A DNA stretch of 64,000 nucleotides from Bryum argenteum (GCA_037043015.1 CM073325.1:9341001-9405000), one strand, 5' to 3'. Counted from the stretch's first letter, positions 23,253-36,262 are shown. Program-made: numbers and translations. Notes: generated by a model not told the origin, from the sequence alone.

Positions 23253-24854
23253 TCACGAGATGACAACATTCATATCAAGGTCATCAATGAAGATTTCTCC
23301 CATATGCAAGGCATCATGATGCCTTACACAAAGAGGAATGTGCTTCTTCTGAAGACTACCATGCAAGGCCTCCAGAATCTTCACTTCTCTCGCCGACCTC
23401 ACTTTATGTTTCCCACCAGCTTTCTCAATCTGCTTAATATGGTGCATCTCCACATTCCGCTCTCGACACCCCTTCACAGCACATCGCTCCATTAAAAGCT
23501 TCTTTTGCACCAGCCGAGCAAACAGCATATCGATAAGCTCCTCGGGAGTAGTAGGGTCCAAATCACGAATGAACCTCTTTTTGAACCCACTGATTTCTGT
23601 AGGAGTTAGAAACGCAGCCAGTGTTTTGCCATCCTTCGTAATGGCCAGGCTCTTTGTGTGCTTGGCTATGATCTGACTTGAGCTTGACTTGTGCTTCTTC
23701 GCTAAAGTGTAGATTGCTGACCACCTGAGGAGGTAGTTTACGATCGACCTCAATTTGCTGAGATTGTCGGCGAAGGAATGGTAGTTTAGGAGGCCTATTC
23801 CTATGCTTCGGTACCACAAGACTATCCGGTGATCGTCTTGGTGTGTCACTTGATCTATTGGTAGTGGGCGAGTCTTCGCGTCGATAAATCCCTTCTTTTC
23901 AAGAATCTCGTAGAGTAGCTTGATTGGCGCTTCTAATAACACTGGGCCTTCAAATGGTTTAATTATCAGTTGATCATCGGCCTGATCCAGATGGTGCTCA
24001 CCCTGCAAAACGCCGAAACATTGTTAGATATGACGTACTCAGCATCCTCCGAAAGATTCAAAGCGAAACCTATACAAATGCTATACAGGGTTTCATATAA
24101 TGTACTCGGGAGCCTTCAGTATATACGAAAAAAACCTGGATATTCTCGACATCCATGAAAATGATTCCACAAGAGATTTTTGCGTGTTCACCAGAAATCG
24201 TTCAGAACTTCGAGCACATTCCATGTGATATAAATCAATGAGTTCTTATGGGCAGTAGGAACTTGATTGCACTGAAATGCAACCCTCAATTCTGTGGAGT
24301 GAAATACTTTTAGGTTTGCATTTTATCCAGATAGCTTCGAAAAGAGGTTCGTATTAAAACCTCGAAAATCTGGTTCACTCATCTTCGTTTTAAGTTTTAA
24401 GGATGGAAAGAGTAGAGCACTGGAAAGCAATTCCCTTACGTGTGATTCAGGTCGTCTTCGGACGCGGGTTGCTGTAACGTCAGTGTGCATTGCCCTCCAC
24501 GGACTTTGATCCACTTCGCCATCGCCAGAGCTCTGTGCAATTGTGGCCTGCAAACCACACAACCACACAGAGAGCCATTCAAAGAAAGCGTCACCCGAAC
24601 ACCTTGAACCCTAAACCCTAATTCGGTAGCGGAAGTAAAAATTTCTCGTCTCTCAAAAACGTCATCCATGACTTCATGTCCAACGAAGCGGAATTGGAAC
24701 CGCAAAGTCTTGCGGTTGATCAGATCGCTAGAGCCTCGTTACTAACAATGTGGTGCGAAAGGAGGGTACAAACCTGAGCGAATTGGAAGGGCAATTGAGG
24801 ACGAAATGGTAGGCGCCATGGCCGTAGTATTCGACAAGCAGCTCGCGGAATCAT
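23253..24854 (-). CDS. nuclear organelle-targeted group II intron maturase-like protein: domain X plus HNH, no reverse transcriptase; 3 exons
   Basis: Minus-strand exons 24854-24774, 24547-24440 and 24002-23253 all join in phase 0 to about 312 residues. Exon 1 encodes a 27-residue N terminus with five arginines and no acidic residue, typical of a mitochondrial (or plastid) presequence. Exon 2 is short and unremarkable. Exon 3 carries a type II intron maturase domain (domain X, residues about 85-196): IVLWYRSIGIGLLNYH and TLAKKHKSSS are its hallmark blocks. It is followed by an HNH-type zinc/nuclease motif: paired cysteines at about 237 and 242, EMHHIK at 249-253, a cysteine at 288 and HH at 291-292. 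No reverse transcriptase blocks exist in the exons or upstream. Known plant nuclear maturases (nMAT1-4) keep a reverse transcriptase-like region. The likely role is assisting splicing of an organellar group II intron. An AAACCCTAA box lies at 24607-24619. Confidence 0.75.
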
Positions 24855-27242
24855 CCCAGAGAAATTCGAAAAATGCCGGATGCTTTTAACACGCGCTTTT
24901 GTTGATTGAAGTTCTAAACAGATCGCCACAACTGTACTGGTTGAGTTCTAGCTTCGCAAGTTCATCTGTAGAAACACCCTGCCGAGGATTCAAGCTAGTA
25001 GCTCATTCGAGGAGCATTGACCAGCGGCGGCGACAGGTACGATTGATTCCAACCTAAACACTCGAAATTCTTTCAGAGGCAAATGTATGTGAAACTGTGA
25101 AGGAATGACCCCATCGTTTCCGCGGAAGCAACAACAGAACCACCGACAATCATGTCAGCAGTGAGGACAAAGCGCATTAAAAGCTGCACTAAATAAATAA
25201 GAACCCTTGTGGGGTTGCCGTGAATAAAATGCCTGTTTGACCTACCCTTGATGATACGCCCACGGGACATAACAACTAAAGTTGCACAACTGATACATTT
25301 GTCATCAATAATTGAAAAGTTTGTTTCGATTGCTGCTCAGGGATTTGACAGGTTCAATCTGAATGTTGATTGATGTGAGGGACAGAACATGAGGGCAATG
25401 TAGCAAAGTGGGTGTATCAATCTGAAGTTTTACAAGCAATTAAAAGCAATTTGTGCACTATATACGGTACTTAGGTGTTCAATAATAGCTCAACTTTCAC
25501 CACAGGAAATCTAAAGATTGTTTCCAAAGATTGTTTCCGGTGGAAGCAATTTTTGTCCATGGAAAAAGTAGTAGAAAGATAGAGCAAGTGGAATCATGAG
25601 TTTTGGACTCTTCTACAATAAGTTATGGATTTTTGAAGTTAGAAATATATGGTTGTTCTTAAAATGGTGCCCTAAGTGACACCCTATGATATTTACATGG
25701 TACGATTGCATGCATGAGGAAGCTATAAGGAAGCTATTATGTATTTCTAAGTGATGATTATGAATGCCATACAAGATCCATACATTTAATGAAAATTGAG
25801 CATTGGAAAAAAAATTCAGGTAGTGGACTTCAAGTAAGCACTATACTCACATACTATGCCCAAATTGCATCCTCTCTTTAAAACGTAGGAGTAGATAGGG
25901 TTACATATGACGCTACAAAGTCTAATGATCATTGCACTTATATACAAATATTGGTGTGGCTTGCAATCATGAAAGAAACTCAAAACTCATTATCTAAAAA
26001 TAAAAAATAAAATGTGTACAAGTCGTTGGACAACGTCAACCAATTAGATTAAACTTTTGGAATTCAAAAGTTTTATTAATCCAATAGCTTGATGCAAATG
26101 CCCAAAGAAGAATATTGTCCTATTTGTGTTTGGATTCTTTAGTTATAGGATAAAACTACAAGGCTATTGCACATCTGTAAATTGCATATGGAATTAAACT
26201 CACAAAATCCCTAAAATTTGTTATAAAAAAATAGGCTACATGTACCTTGCCAAGACCATTCAAATTTTAGATTGACAACAATATTGTCAATTGGGCCTTT
26301 AGGGGTCAAAGTGTTGTAAATAAAAATTGAGATTTACAAGCCACTTGAATCTCACCTAAAGAAGCCTTTATACTCCCTATGTCTCATAATGTCTCATGAA
26401 TATTGATCAAACATTATAGTTTTGTGATCAAAGTCTTCAATCTCGTAAATGTTTGAAACCGATCAGACTTTTATTAAAAAGTATTTGAGCTCTTTAGGAA
26501 AGGTCCTCTCAGAGGCTCTCGGGCAACATAGGGTGGATAATAATCAAGGACGGGCATGGCCCTAGCAATGCATGGGCAACATGGCAGATGTCACAGTTGC
26601 GATACTCAGGGGTATAGAAAAGCATTCATCTATGTTGATGAGGCCACACACGATTCTTTCCCGCCCTGAGAAGTCCCTTTCTATGCTCAGTGGGAATTTT
26701 TTTATGAATATTATATCACAAACATGTCCTACTACTCAATTATGCGATGTAAATTAATATACTACTTTGTAATTTAATATCAATTTGATTTTTGAGTACA
26801 TAAATGTTTAAGAGACACATGGGTACATCGACTTGTCTCTCATTGACAACAACCACCATAGATCAGAGTCACTAGACATGCTAGAGGTATTGGTATTGAC
26901 AAGGCTGTGAGTTGTCTCCATGTACTTCTCTACTAGATGCACTAGGCCCCCAAGGGCCTTCCACCAACCCCAAACACTTTCTGATGTTGGAACAAAATAA
27001 CAAGGACATATTGATCAAACATTTTGGGAAAGAGGGAGTAAGACTTACAAATTGATGTGAAAATGCTATCAACAAACCAATTGCATGAAGAACTAGAAAT
27101 TCATTCACAGCCATTTCAAAAACATATCTTACCAAAAAAACCTCCAAGATCTTCTCACAATGGTGAATTCTCCCCCAAAGGAAAAAACTCTAAGGCCGCG
27201 TGGTCAAATTACATTGCACAAGATAGTGTCATCGCTCGAACT
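24855..27242. other. AT-rich spacer without a convincing gene
   Basis: The first 100-150 bases left of 24855 in transcription sense should contain the maturase gene promoter. At about 26300 a GGGCCTTTAGGGGTCAAA stretch resembles the right end of a TTAA-type element. No reading frame is supported. Confidence 0.35.
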
Positions 27243-29275
27243 CTGTGAAATATCTCCTTGAAATATTGAAATATCTCAGCATACTGTAATAAAAGCACTT
27301 TACCACCAGGACGACTTCCCTGATCAAACATGTATTTCAAAGGGCCCTCGACGATGTGATTGTGGACACGTTAAGAATTCTACAGTCCTGTGTTTAAATC
27401 TTCAATTTTCCACTCAACTAGAGGTGATCAGTTGCCACAATCCCTTCTGAGTCATGATACATATAGAGTTACTCTAGATTTTCGCTCCATACTCGGACGG
27501 CGTTCTGCAAGATGTAGCCATGCATTTCAGACTCTTCTAGCTCTTCGGCTCCATGCAGATGGAAAAGATCTATGTCAAAGTTTTAGAGGTGGGGTTTGGA
27601 AGATGCCCTCGTTTTTTGCAATTGCAGGTTTGGACGGATTCCTTTGTTGCTCTCGATAGAGGGTGGTTCGGTTTTAGTTTCTAGACTGCCGTACTTGCGA
27701 GCAGGTGTACGGCGATGGCCACCTACAGTATGCCTGTTACACAAATTGACGAAGAATTGCCCGAGTCGTTCAGAATTCCCGCATCGGACATTCGACTCGG
27801 CAAGGAGATCGGACGTGGCGGCTTCTCGAAAGTGCACAAGGCCTTCTGGCGCGACCAACCTTGTGCAGCCAAAGTTGTTCAAACCACTGACGTGCGCGCC
27901 ATTCAGAAGGAAGTCGCCATCTTGTCCAAGCTCGATCATCCGCACGTTATTCGATGCATAGGCTTCTCTGTCGACACCGTCGGAGATCATTCAAGCCGGT
28001 GCATGATTCTCATGGAGCTCATGGACTGCGACCTCCGACACGTCACAGACAAGCGGTTAGCCAACAAGTTCCATCATAGGAAAGTACCATTCACTGAGCC
28101 AGAGGCTGTGAATATCATGAAGCAGATTGCGGCGGGGATGGAATATTTGCACGAACGAGGAGTTTTCCATGGCGATTTGAAAGCTTCCAACATACTTGTA
28201 GCACCATCACGTGGTCCTGGTATGCACGTGAAGATCACTGACTTCGGTGTGTCGATGATGGTGAAGCGGGACCCGTCCAAAAACTCGGAGGAGTTCGTGA
28301 GAACGAAGCACTTTCGGGGGTTGGTAGGGACGAGTGGCTATGTAGCGCCAGAGGTGTCCTCATCGAACAATGGTCGTGGTCATGTCGGGACGGTTTACTA
28401 CAGTGCTCCGGAAGTCGCCACTTGGAGACCCTATGATTTTTACACTGTCAAGGCGGATGTGTACAGCTTTGCTATGACGTGCTATGAGATTCTGTCAGGG
28501 TGTGTCCCTTTCAAGGATGTGAAGAGAGGAGAGATTGCAGGGTTGGTTTCGCGAGGAGTGCGGCCGGTGCTCCCGGTGGGTTTGGATCACCGGTTGATCG
28601 AGCTCATCGGCCGGTGCTGGCACCGAATACCTTCGAAGAGGCCCGGCTTTGACGAGATTCGGGTATGGTTGGTCGCCGTCCAACAGAAAGCGAGATATGG
28701 GAGGAGAGTGGGACACATCTTTCGATGTGTACGAGAGCCCAAGACGGACATGACACCCAAAGCGGGTGTACCGGAGGGCCTCTACTCTGGGAGTAGTATG
28801 GGCCAGCGTCAATTTTCGACGATCATGCACAAGCCCAGGTTGAGCGTCATGTCCGAAGCAAGTTTCATGGAGTGTTATGGATCAGCCTAGATTGCCGATG
28901 ACGTGCAGACACGAAAGTTTTGGCAGTTTTATGCTTCGTGACCCTCGTGAGCTTCTCAATTCTTGCATGGGGATGGAGTCGAGGACGGAGGGCCAAGGTC
29001 CAAGCAATTCTCTCATCAGGTGGGTGGACTTACCTCACTTTCGACGTGAGGGATATGGCTTATGTAAATTGTATCCAGCTTGAAGCGAGGGTTGTTTTGT
29101 AGATGTGAAATAGTGAACATTGTTTCAGGCATATCAATAATCCTATTAGAGCATGAAAAGCTCACAAAGTTGAGGACCCAACAACCCAGTTGGGCAATGG
29201 GCATGCCTTCTTGTACAATTATGTAACACTAGAATTCAACACAATGATTTTAGAGTGAGAATTAAAAACTTTGAG
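27243..29275. repeat. duplicated block, copy A, containing kinase 1
   Basis: Sequence from about 27243 to 29275 is repeated in the same orientation at 31165-39125, where a copia element interrupts it. Matching runs include the 5' flank (CACCAGGACGAC, GGGCCCTCGA, ACTCAACTAGAGGTGATC), the whole kinase and the 3' flank (AAGTTGAGGACCCAACA). Confidence 0.8.
27715..28890 (+). CDS. protein kinase 1 (TKL-type), with duplicated APE segment
   Basis: A single-exon frame of 391 residues from ATG 27715. Kinase landmarks: glycine loop GRGGFSKV (33-40), catalytic lysine in AAKVV (Lys53), alpha-C glutamate in IQKEV (Glu66), catalytic loop HGDLKASNIL (152-161) and DFG (176-178). The arginine of the usual HRD is glycine, so it is a non-RD kinase; Asp and Asn are kept, so activity is plausible. 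The P+1/APE element appears twice 20 residues apart: GTSGYVAPE (205-213) and GTVYYSAPE (225-233). After the kinase core, FRCVREPKTDM and a serine-rich tail follow. No transmembrane segment or signal peptide is present, so it is a cytoplasmic kinase. The tail differs from the paralogue at 37550. Kinases of this kind with HGDLK loops are numerous in non-seed plants. Confidence 0.85.
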   Translation: MATYSMPVTQIDEELPESFRIPASDIRLGKEIGRGGFSKVHKAFWRDQPCAAKVVQTTDVRAIQKEVAILSKLDHPHVIRCIGFSVDTVGDHSSRCMILMELMDCDLRHVTDKRLANKFHHRKVPFTEPEAVNIMKQIAAGMEYLHERGVFHGDLKASNILVAPSRGPGMHVKITDFGVSMMVKRDPSKNSEEFVRTKHFRGLVGTSGYVAPEVSSSNNGRGHVGTVYYSAPEVATWRPYDFYTVKADVYSFAMTCYEILSGCVPFKDVKRGEIAGLVSRGVRPVLPVGLDHRLIELIGRCWHRIPSKRPGFDEIRVWLVAVQQKARYGRRVGHIFRCVREPKTDMTPKAGVPEGLYSGSSMGQRQFSTIMHKPRLSVMSEASFMECYGSA

Positions 29276-31164
29276 ACTTGTAAATTAATCCTTAATGTCG
29301 AAAAGAGCCCGAATCGGGTCATTTGGGTCTGGTCAGCCCCTTGTATACTATATTTAGTTTGCATGAAATTGAAACCTTTTGCAGGTTTATGACTTTTCCT
29401 GTACCTTTCCAAAAAGTCATTACATGCTTCAAAATTCCTTATACTTTAAATATTATTTCCGGTTTAAGTTTGAAAACACTATTTAAAATGTGCCCAAAAC
29501 TGCCCAAACTGTGGTTTATGCTCGTTTGTTCTCAAAATCTGCCCAAAACAAATAAGATTGCATGAACTTCAAAATTTCAACAAAATTTGAGATTTTACTT
29601 TTTTTCAAGATTTCTTTTTTGTACTTGGAATTAAGTTCTTAAGGCATGATCGCACCGTTTGGATCTTTCATCCAAGTATTCTTCACATGCCATTTTTATT
29701 ATCAAGGAGGGGCCTTTGGAGTTGAATTTTAGCATACCTCCATGTGTAAAGTCAGGCATTTCTCTAGTTTTTATAGACTTGTGGCATGAGGGTAAAAATT
29801 GCATAGGCATGTTCTTAACTCACTTAGGAACAAGAATTTGAGAACCCTTAGTTCAAATTTACTCTTGAAATTGATTTTTTGGGCTCACAAAAGACTTTGA
29901 TCTCACTCTGCAACAAGGAAAAAAATTGATTTTCCAACTTTGAATGTCATGATCTCACAATTGGTAAGGAATTTGGAACTATGTTTAGGTACACACAACC
30001 TCAATTCCGTTAAAATGGCATTATTCAGGTAAAATGGCACACCTCAACTTTCTGAACTGTAGTTCAAAAACCATGTGATATAACAGAATTTTAAGGTGAT
30101 ATTAGGGAAAATGAGTGACAATGTATGTAAAGAAGTGATATTACAAAAAAATTGTGATATCACAGAATTTACCATTTTATATGAGCTCGCACAAATGTAA
30201 GATCTAGTGTGACAAAATGGCACATGGCATAGTGCCATTTTAACGGAATTGGGGTTACACACTTACACATACATGGACAAGTTAGGTATAAGATCTTACG
30301 GTTATATACTTGGGTGTTAACCTTCTTATATCTCATAGGATAGCCTTGTGTTCAAGTTGAATACAATTTGCAAAATTTGCCAAATTCACCCCTTTGTAAA
30401 ATTTTTATCAAAAGTGGCGTAAAACCACCTACTTGACTCGTATATTGGTTGCTAAGAAATATAATTGTATCGATCTAAATTAAGCATTAAGGTCTTCAAA
30501 TTATCTTTGGGGGAAATTCTCATAAGAGGTACAAAATGCATAATTATAATATGTTTAAGTTTTTTGTGAAACCCCTTGGGCCTTTAGGGGTTAACTGATA
30601 TCTTCATGTTAGATGCTCGCTAATCATATAAGGTTAGTGATGTGTAGATTAATACATGAGAGATCATGGTAATACTTTCACATTTTAGTGTCCCCATTAA
30701 CCAATGCAAGAGTGCCACATGGCATAGAGTTTATTGGCAAAGAATACTTTATATCATAATCGGCTGACAAGCAAATGTGATTGGTTAGAGGCCTTTACCA
30801 ATGCATGGCCTGGGGTGGGGATGCTACGCTCGGCCGAGCGGCGCCTGTGAGGTTTTCCTACAATTGAGAGGGTTTTCTTGCAATTGAGCGGCGCGGCTTG
30901 ACGCACAAGGCTGGGCATGCTCTAAATCCTACTTGCCTCAAAACTACCAAAAAGTTTCTTAAACACTTTCTTACCAATCAAGAATTTAGAATGTGGTACT
31001 TCATATTCTTGATCTACAGTATAAAACAACCTTCAACGAGTTGCCCAACACTATTAAACACTTGTCATACTAAGGAACAACTCCAATTAGAAATATTCAA
31101 TATACATGGGTAACCACAAAGCCTTGTGGTCTCCTTTACTCAACATAGAGTCAGGCCAGTAACC
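28891..31164. other. 3' flank of kinase 1 and AT-rich spacer
   Basis: The first 385 bases match the 3' flank of kinase 2. A reading continuing past the stop resembles the tail encoded by kinase 2 (VTLVSFSILAWGW versus LRDPRGASLFLHG in another frame), so kinase 1 may have acquired its stop through a small insertion. At 30588-30596 a CCTTTAGGGGTTAA end of the TTAA family is seen. No further gene. Confidence 0.4.
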
Positions 31165-31368
31165 TAAAACTTCGTGAAATATCTCCTTTTTCTCAAAGTA
31201 CTGTGAAGCAAAGCACCAGCCACCAGGACGACATCCTTGGCCAAACATGTATTATAAGGGGCCCTCGATGATATGTTTGGGGACACGATAAGAATTCTAC
31301 AGCCCTGTGCTTAATCCTTGAATTTCCCACTCAACTAGAGGTGATCGATCACTGATCAGTTGCCACAA

Positions 31369-31626
31369 TGTTGGACAAATCATCACGATGACGTGTATTG
31401 CCTGTTGTGCCTTACCGGCAGTCCAGGTGGCCGGACCTCTGATCATACAGTATCAGATCTTAGATTGTAGTAGTTAGTCATAAAGAAGAGCTTAGTGGTG
31501 TATCCACCCCCAGCTACCTAGACACTCTTCTTTATTATCTGAACTACCCAAGCAGATTATATAAGCTGCTGGGTCTAAGTGTAATTCATCTGGCTTATCA
31601 GGCCCTATTGAATCAGATCTTCTTCA
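31369..31626 (+). repeat. 5' LTR of the copia element
   Basis: 258 bp, TG...CA ends, identical to 37031-37288 by visual comparison. It contains TATATAAG at about 31558-31565, a likely TATA box for the element transcript. Confidence 0.95.
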
Positions 31627-31638
31627 TGGTATCAGAGC
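31627..31638 (+). promoter_or_regulatory. primer-binding site
   Basis: TGGTATCAGAGC directly after the 5' LTR, the classical copia site complementary to the 3' end of initiator methionine tRNA. Confidence 0.9.
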
Positions 31639-31768
31639 GAAGTCTAGACAGCTGTTTGGTCCTTCACGAAGTTCTTGTTGAGTAGTCAAGCACATCTGTA
31701 GGAAACGAGCTGAGCGATTCAGGGCAATAGAAGCAGATCAAGCAGGAAGATAGAAACTAGTTCAAAGT

Positions 31769-34700
31769 ATGGCTTCTAGGGACTTACTCATGGGAGACTC
31801 ATCAAAGCTTGACGGAAACGCCAATTACAGCGTTTGGAGTTTCAAGATGAAGAACATATTGAGCAGAGAAGATGTGTGGAAACTAGCTGATCCACCTGCT
31901 GCAGGCACCGTTGCGCCAACCACACAATCAGAGATCGACGCGCTGCAACTTCAGAAGAACAAGGCGTTGACAATGATAGCACTATCTGTGAAGGATAATG
32001 TGATACCGTATATCTCTAACATCACTGAACCTAACAAATGCTGGCAGGTACTCAAAGATCTTTACGCCAACAATACAAACTCAAGAAAGTTACTGTTGAG
32101 GAGAAAGCTCACTAATCTCAAGATGGAGGAAGGTGCGCCCACGACGGAGTTTCTACAGCACTTGAAGGAGCTGCTAAACGAATTCGCCTGTATTGGACAA
32201 ACTGTAGACGATGCTGAAGTGGTCGAGCATGTTCTCATGGCACTCCCAGAGTCCTTCGAAGGACTAGTCAACACCCTTATGTACCGCCCGGCCCTGCCAA
32301 CTGTACCCGAGCTCACCGTTATCCTTATGCAGGACGACATTAGAAGAGAACTGAAAGGGACCAAGCAAGCAAGTCAAGAAGCGCTGCTCGCACGCACAAC
32401 GCAGAAGAAGAAACTGACCGGCAGAAGATCGAACGCTAGAGGGGAGGACGGAAAGCCAAGAAACAAGAAGATCAACAGTGAATGCCATTACTGCGGTGCA
32501 ACTGATCACTGGATGCGAAATTGTCCGCAACTAGCTGTAGAGTTGAAACTTCGGAAGGCCAGCAGATTAGAGAAACAGACTGTCAATCTCGTAGATAACT
32601 TGATTGATAACTTTGAGAGCAGTGATGACGAGGATAGTGGAGATCTAGATTCAGATCTAGCCGTTAACCTCACCGAGCTTAACTTGGCCAGTAGCTTCTG
32701 TAGCAGCGAAGATTGGTTTCTCGACAGTGGCGCGTCCAAACACGTCACTGGAAGCAAGAAACTGCTTAGCGATCTAGAAACAAGCTGTAAAACTAAAGTT
32801 AGTACAGCAGGTGGAGAGTCGCTAAAAGTAGAAGCTAAAGGAAAGGCTGATATTCCCACAAGTTCCGGAGGAATAAAGATAGACAACGTTCTCTACGTCC
32901 CTGGCATAACAAAGAACTTGCTGTCAGTAGGGTCCATAGCTGACGGGAGGGAAAAGCTAAAAGTGCTCTTCGACTCAGACCATTTTTGGATTCTCAAGAA
33001 CGTTCCTATCCCAAACTCTAAAGATGTCGTAGCAAAAGGAGTTAGGGACCGGCGAAACGGACTCTATAAATTTAGGCCTCCGCGTGCGACGGTGAACAAC
33101 ATCGAAACAGACACCATCACTTGCCCAGAAAAGCGTGGAGTGGAGAGCAAGGAAGGTCTTACCCATCAGCCTGTCTCAAGTCAGGAAAAGCTATGTGTAC
33201 TCTGGCATAATCGACTTGCCCACACAAGCTTTAAAGTGTTGATCTTTATGCAAGCACATCAAAAGGTACTTGGGATGCCTCGCTTAAACTCCAAGTTACC
33301 TTTTTGTATAGCTTGTCATACATGCAAACAGTGCCGAAATCCCAAGCCAGGGAGAAAGGTGACACTAAAGGCGGACAAGACACAAAGCAAGGGAGAACAA
33401 CGACGTACCAGCTGCCCACTTGAACTCGTCCATACCGATATCTGCGGGCCGTTATCTACAAAGTCCCTATCAGGTTCAAGATATATTCTTACCATTACGG
33501 ACGACTTTAGCCGCTTTACGTGGTTATATTTCCTCAAGCTCAAGTCTGAAGTATTGACGAAATTTCAACACTTTAAAGCTATGGTGGAGCTACATGGGAC
33601 CAACAAACTCAAAACTATCAAATCAGATAGGGGAGGGGAGTTTACATCGAATGCCTTCATCAAATTTTGTGACGAAGCTGGAGTAAAAAGGCAACTAACG
33701 CAGGCCCACACTCCACATCAGAACGGGATCGCCGAGAGAAAGAACAGGACTCTACTCGATTAAGCGCGGAGTATGGCGTTTGCTAGCAGTCTGCCCGTTT
33801 ACCTGTGGACAGAAGCCACAGCCACACCAAATTACATCATCAACAGGACCCCTACAAGGGCCACTAGAGGTACTACACCTTACGAAGCCCTCACAGGAAA
33901 GATTCCTCACGTAGGCCACCTAAAGACATTTGGGTGCAGAAGCCTTGTCCTAGATACATCACCATCAAGGACAAAATGGGCTCCACGTGCTAGAGAATGT
34001 ATCTTTGTGGGCTATGACTCGACATCTCGAGGATTCAGAAACTATGACCAAAAGGAACGCAAAATTTTGATTTCTAAAGATGTTAGGTTTGATGAGGATA
34101 ACTTTCCCTGTGATGCAAGCGGGATTGGTAATTCCGAGCCACCAGCTCTCGAGGATTGGTCCTTCTTCGATGAAGTTGCTGCTGAGGTGCCACTCGAAGA
34201 TGTTCCCGTGGCTCCGCCCTCATCGACACCTGCCATGCAACCCCACATGGCTCAGTCCACTTCTACAGGTCCAGAGGAGAATCTGCCAGTTCCGAACTCA
34301 CCAATTGATACTGAGAACTCCAGTTCTCTCATCCAGCGAGGCGTGCTTAGCAGGATCACTCAGAACTCCAGTTCTCCTATCCAGTGTTCTTTCGAGAACC
34401 CCTCAAGCTCACCACCTCAGGTTCCTATTACTGACTTCTCTGTGGCACTTCCTCTCAGACCGGATATCTCACACCAAGCAATTCACCCACTCCACACGTA
34501 CCAGAGAAGACGCACAACAGTACCAGCACCCTCGTCTCCCGAAGTTGACTCACCCTCGCAAATCGATGATTTCCTGATCATCTCTCGAAGCAGTCGAACC
34601 CGGAGGCCTCCAGCAAGATTCGAAGACTTCTACCTGCATGCAGCAGAGGCCAGTCCTCTTCCGGATCTCCCTACCAGTATTGACGAGGCGCTCCAGCATC

Positions 34701-36262
34701 CGGGATGGAGAACGGCAATGGAGGATGAATTGACCTCTATCTACAAGAACCACACGTGGGACATCACTCTGCTGCCACCCAACAGGAAACCTATTGCAAC
34801 TAAATGGGTTTTCCGTGTGAAAACACACGCTGACGGAACGGTAGCAAAACTGAAGGCCAGGCTTGTCGCAAAGGGTTTTCAGCAAAAACCTGGAGAAGAT
34901 TATACAGAAACCTTCGCTCCAGTAGTTAAGTGGAATACTCTTCGCAGTGTCGTAGCCCTTGCAGCACATCGAGGTTGGAAAATTTTTCACCTTGATGTTA
35001 AGACAGCTTTTCTGAATGGGAACATTGATGAAGACATTTTTGTCAATCTCCCACCTGGATTCGACTCCTTAGCTCAGCCTGGCTACGCATGCAAGCTTCG
35101 AAAAGCACTTTATGGCTTAAAGCAGGCCCCCAGGGCCTGGTATACGAAGGTCGATAGCTACCTGCAAGGGCAAGGGCTACTGAAATCCCACGCAGATTAC
35201 AATCTTTACTATCATGAAGCAAAAGGCAAGATTACATTACTTATATTGTACGTTGACGATGTCTACTTGACAGGCGATGATACAGACCACATCGACTTCA
35301 TTCGAAGTGACATTCAAAAGGCTTTTGAGATGTCAGACCTAGGTCTTCTTTCATATTCACTAGGGATAGAATTTTTATTCGAACCCGAAGGTATTCTCAT
35401 TACTCAACGCAAGTACATCTTGGAAATGCTTGCGGAATTTGGATTAGACCAGTGCAAGTCTGTCCCAACTCCTATGCTTGAGAAGCTGAAACTAGTACCT
35501 GAGATGGACGCCCCTCTTGCTGACGCTGCCCGCTACCAGAGAATGGTCGGCAAGTTAATCTTCTTGACGCACACCAGGATCGACATAGCCTATGCGGTGA
35601 GTGTCGTGAGCCGCTTCATGCAGCGACCCCAAGAACCTCATGCTCAGGCCGTAAAACACCTGTACCGCTACCTCAAAGGAACAATAGATTTGGCGATGAT
35701 GTACCGGTGAGGGGAGGAAAGTGACTTACGAGGTTTTACTGACGCCGATTGGGCTGCAGACGCCCACGATCGCAAATCTACCACCAGGTACGTATTCTTC
35801 TTGGGTAATACTCCCATAACCTGGAACTCGAGAAAACAACCAACAGTGGCATTATCCTCTACTGAGTCGGAATATATGGCATTAACCGAGGGAACTAAGG
35901 AAGCAATCTGGTTACGGAGATTACTGAGTGAAATCCATGCTACTAACATTCATGAACCAACAGTCATCTTCGGAGATAACCAGGGCAGTCTTAACTTAGC
36001 CCGAAATCCCATTTTTCACGGTAGAACTAAACATATTGAGATTAAGCATCATTTTGTTCGAGAAAAACTCCAACCTGGAGAAATTGAATTGGAATTCACA
36101 CCAACTAGTGAGCAATTGGCTGACATTCTAACTAAAGCGCTCGGGAGAACAGCTTTTGAGAGACTAAGAGCGAAATTAGGGTTAGTTCAACTGGAAAGTT
36201 TGAAGGCTCGAAAGGAGAGGAACAAAGGCAGAAGCCTGCTTAAAATTGATCATAGGTTGTAG
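31769..36262 (+). pseudogene. copia gag-pol polyprotein with two in-frame stops
   Basis: One frame of about 1,497 codons is interrupted only by TAA at 33761-33763 and TGA at 35708-35710. Seen in order: gag (UBN2-type, NYSVWSFKM near residue 20), zinc knuckle CHYCGATDHWMRNC (about 239-252), protease WFLDSGASKHV (about 316), integrase HNRLAH zinc region (about 480) and D,D,E core starting VHTDICGP and KSDRGGEF. After the first stop come the integrase C-terminal region, reverse transcriptase with ILYVDDVYL, then after the second stop RNase H (TDADWAAD, SESEYMAL, HIEIKHHFVRE). The first stop lies in the integrase, the second between reverse transcriptase and RNase H. Either copy-specific C-to-T changes or readthrough sites could explain them; the former is more likely. 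This copy should not make a complete polyprotein. Confidence 0.9.

Noticed and set aside
24323..24705. Separate 89-codon gene overlapping exon 2 of the maturase-like gene
   Set aside because: A different frame of the same exon; only the frame chosen joins exons 1 and 3 in phase.
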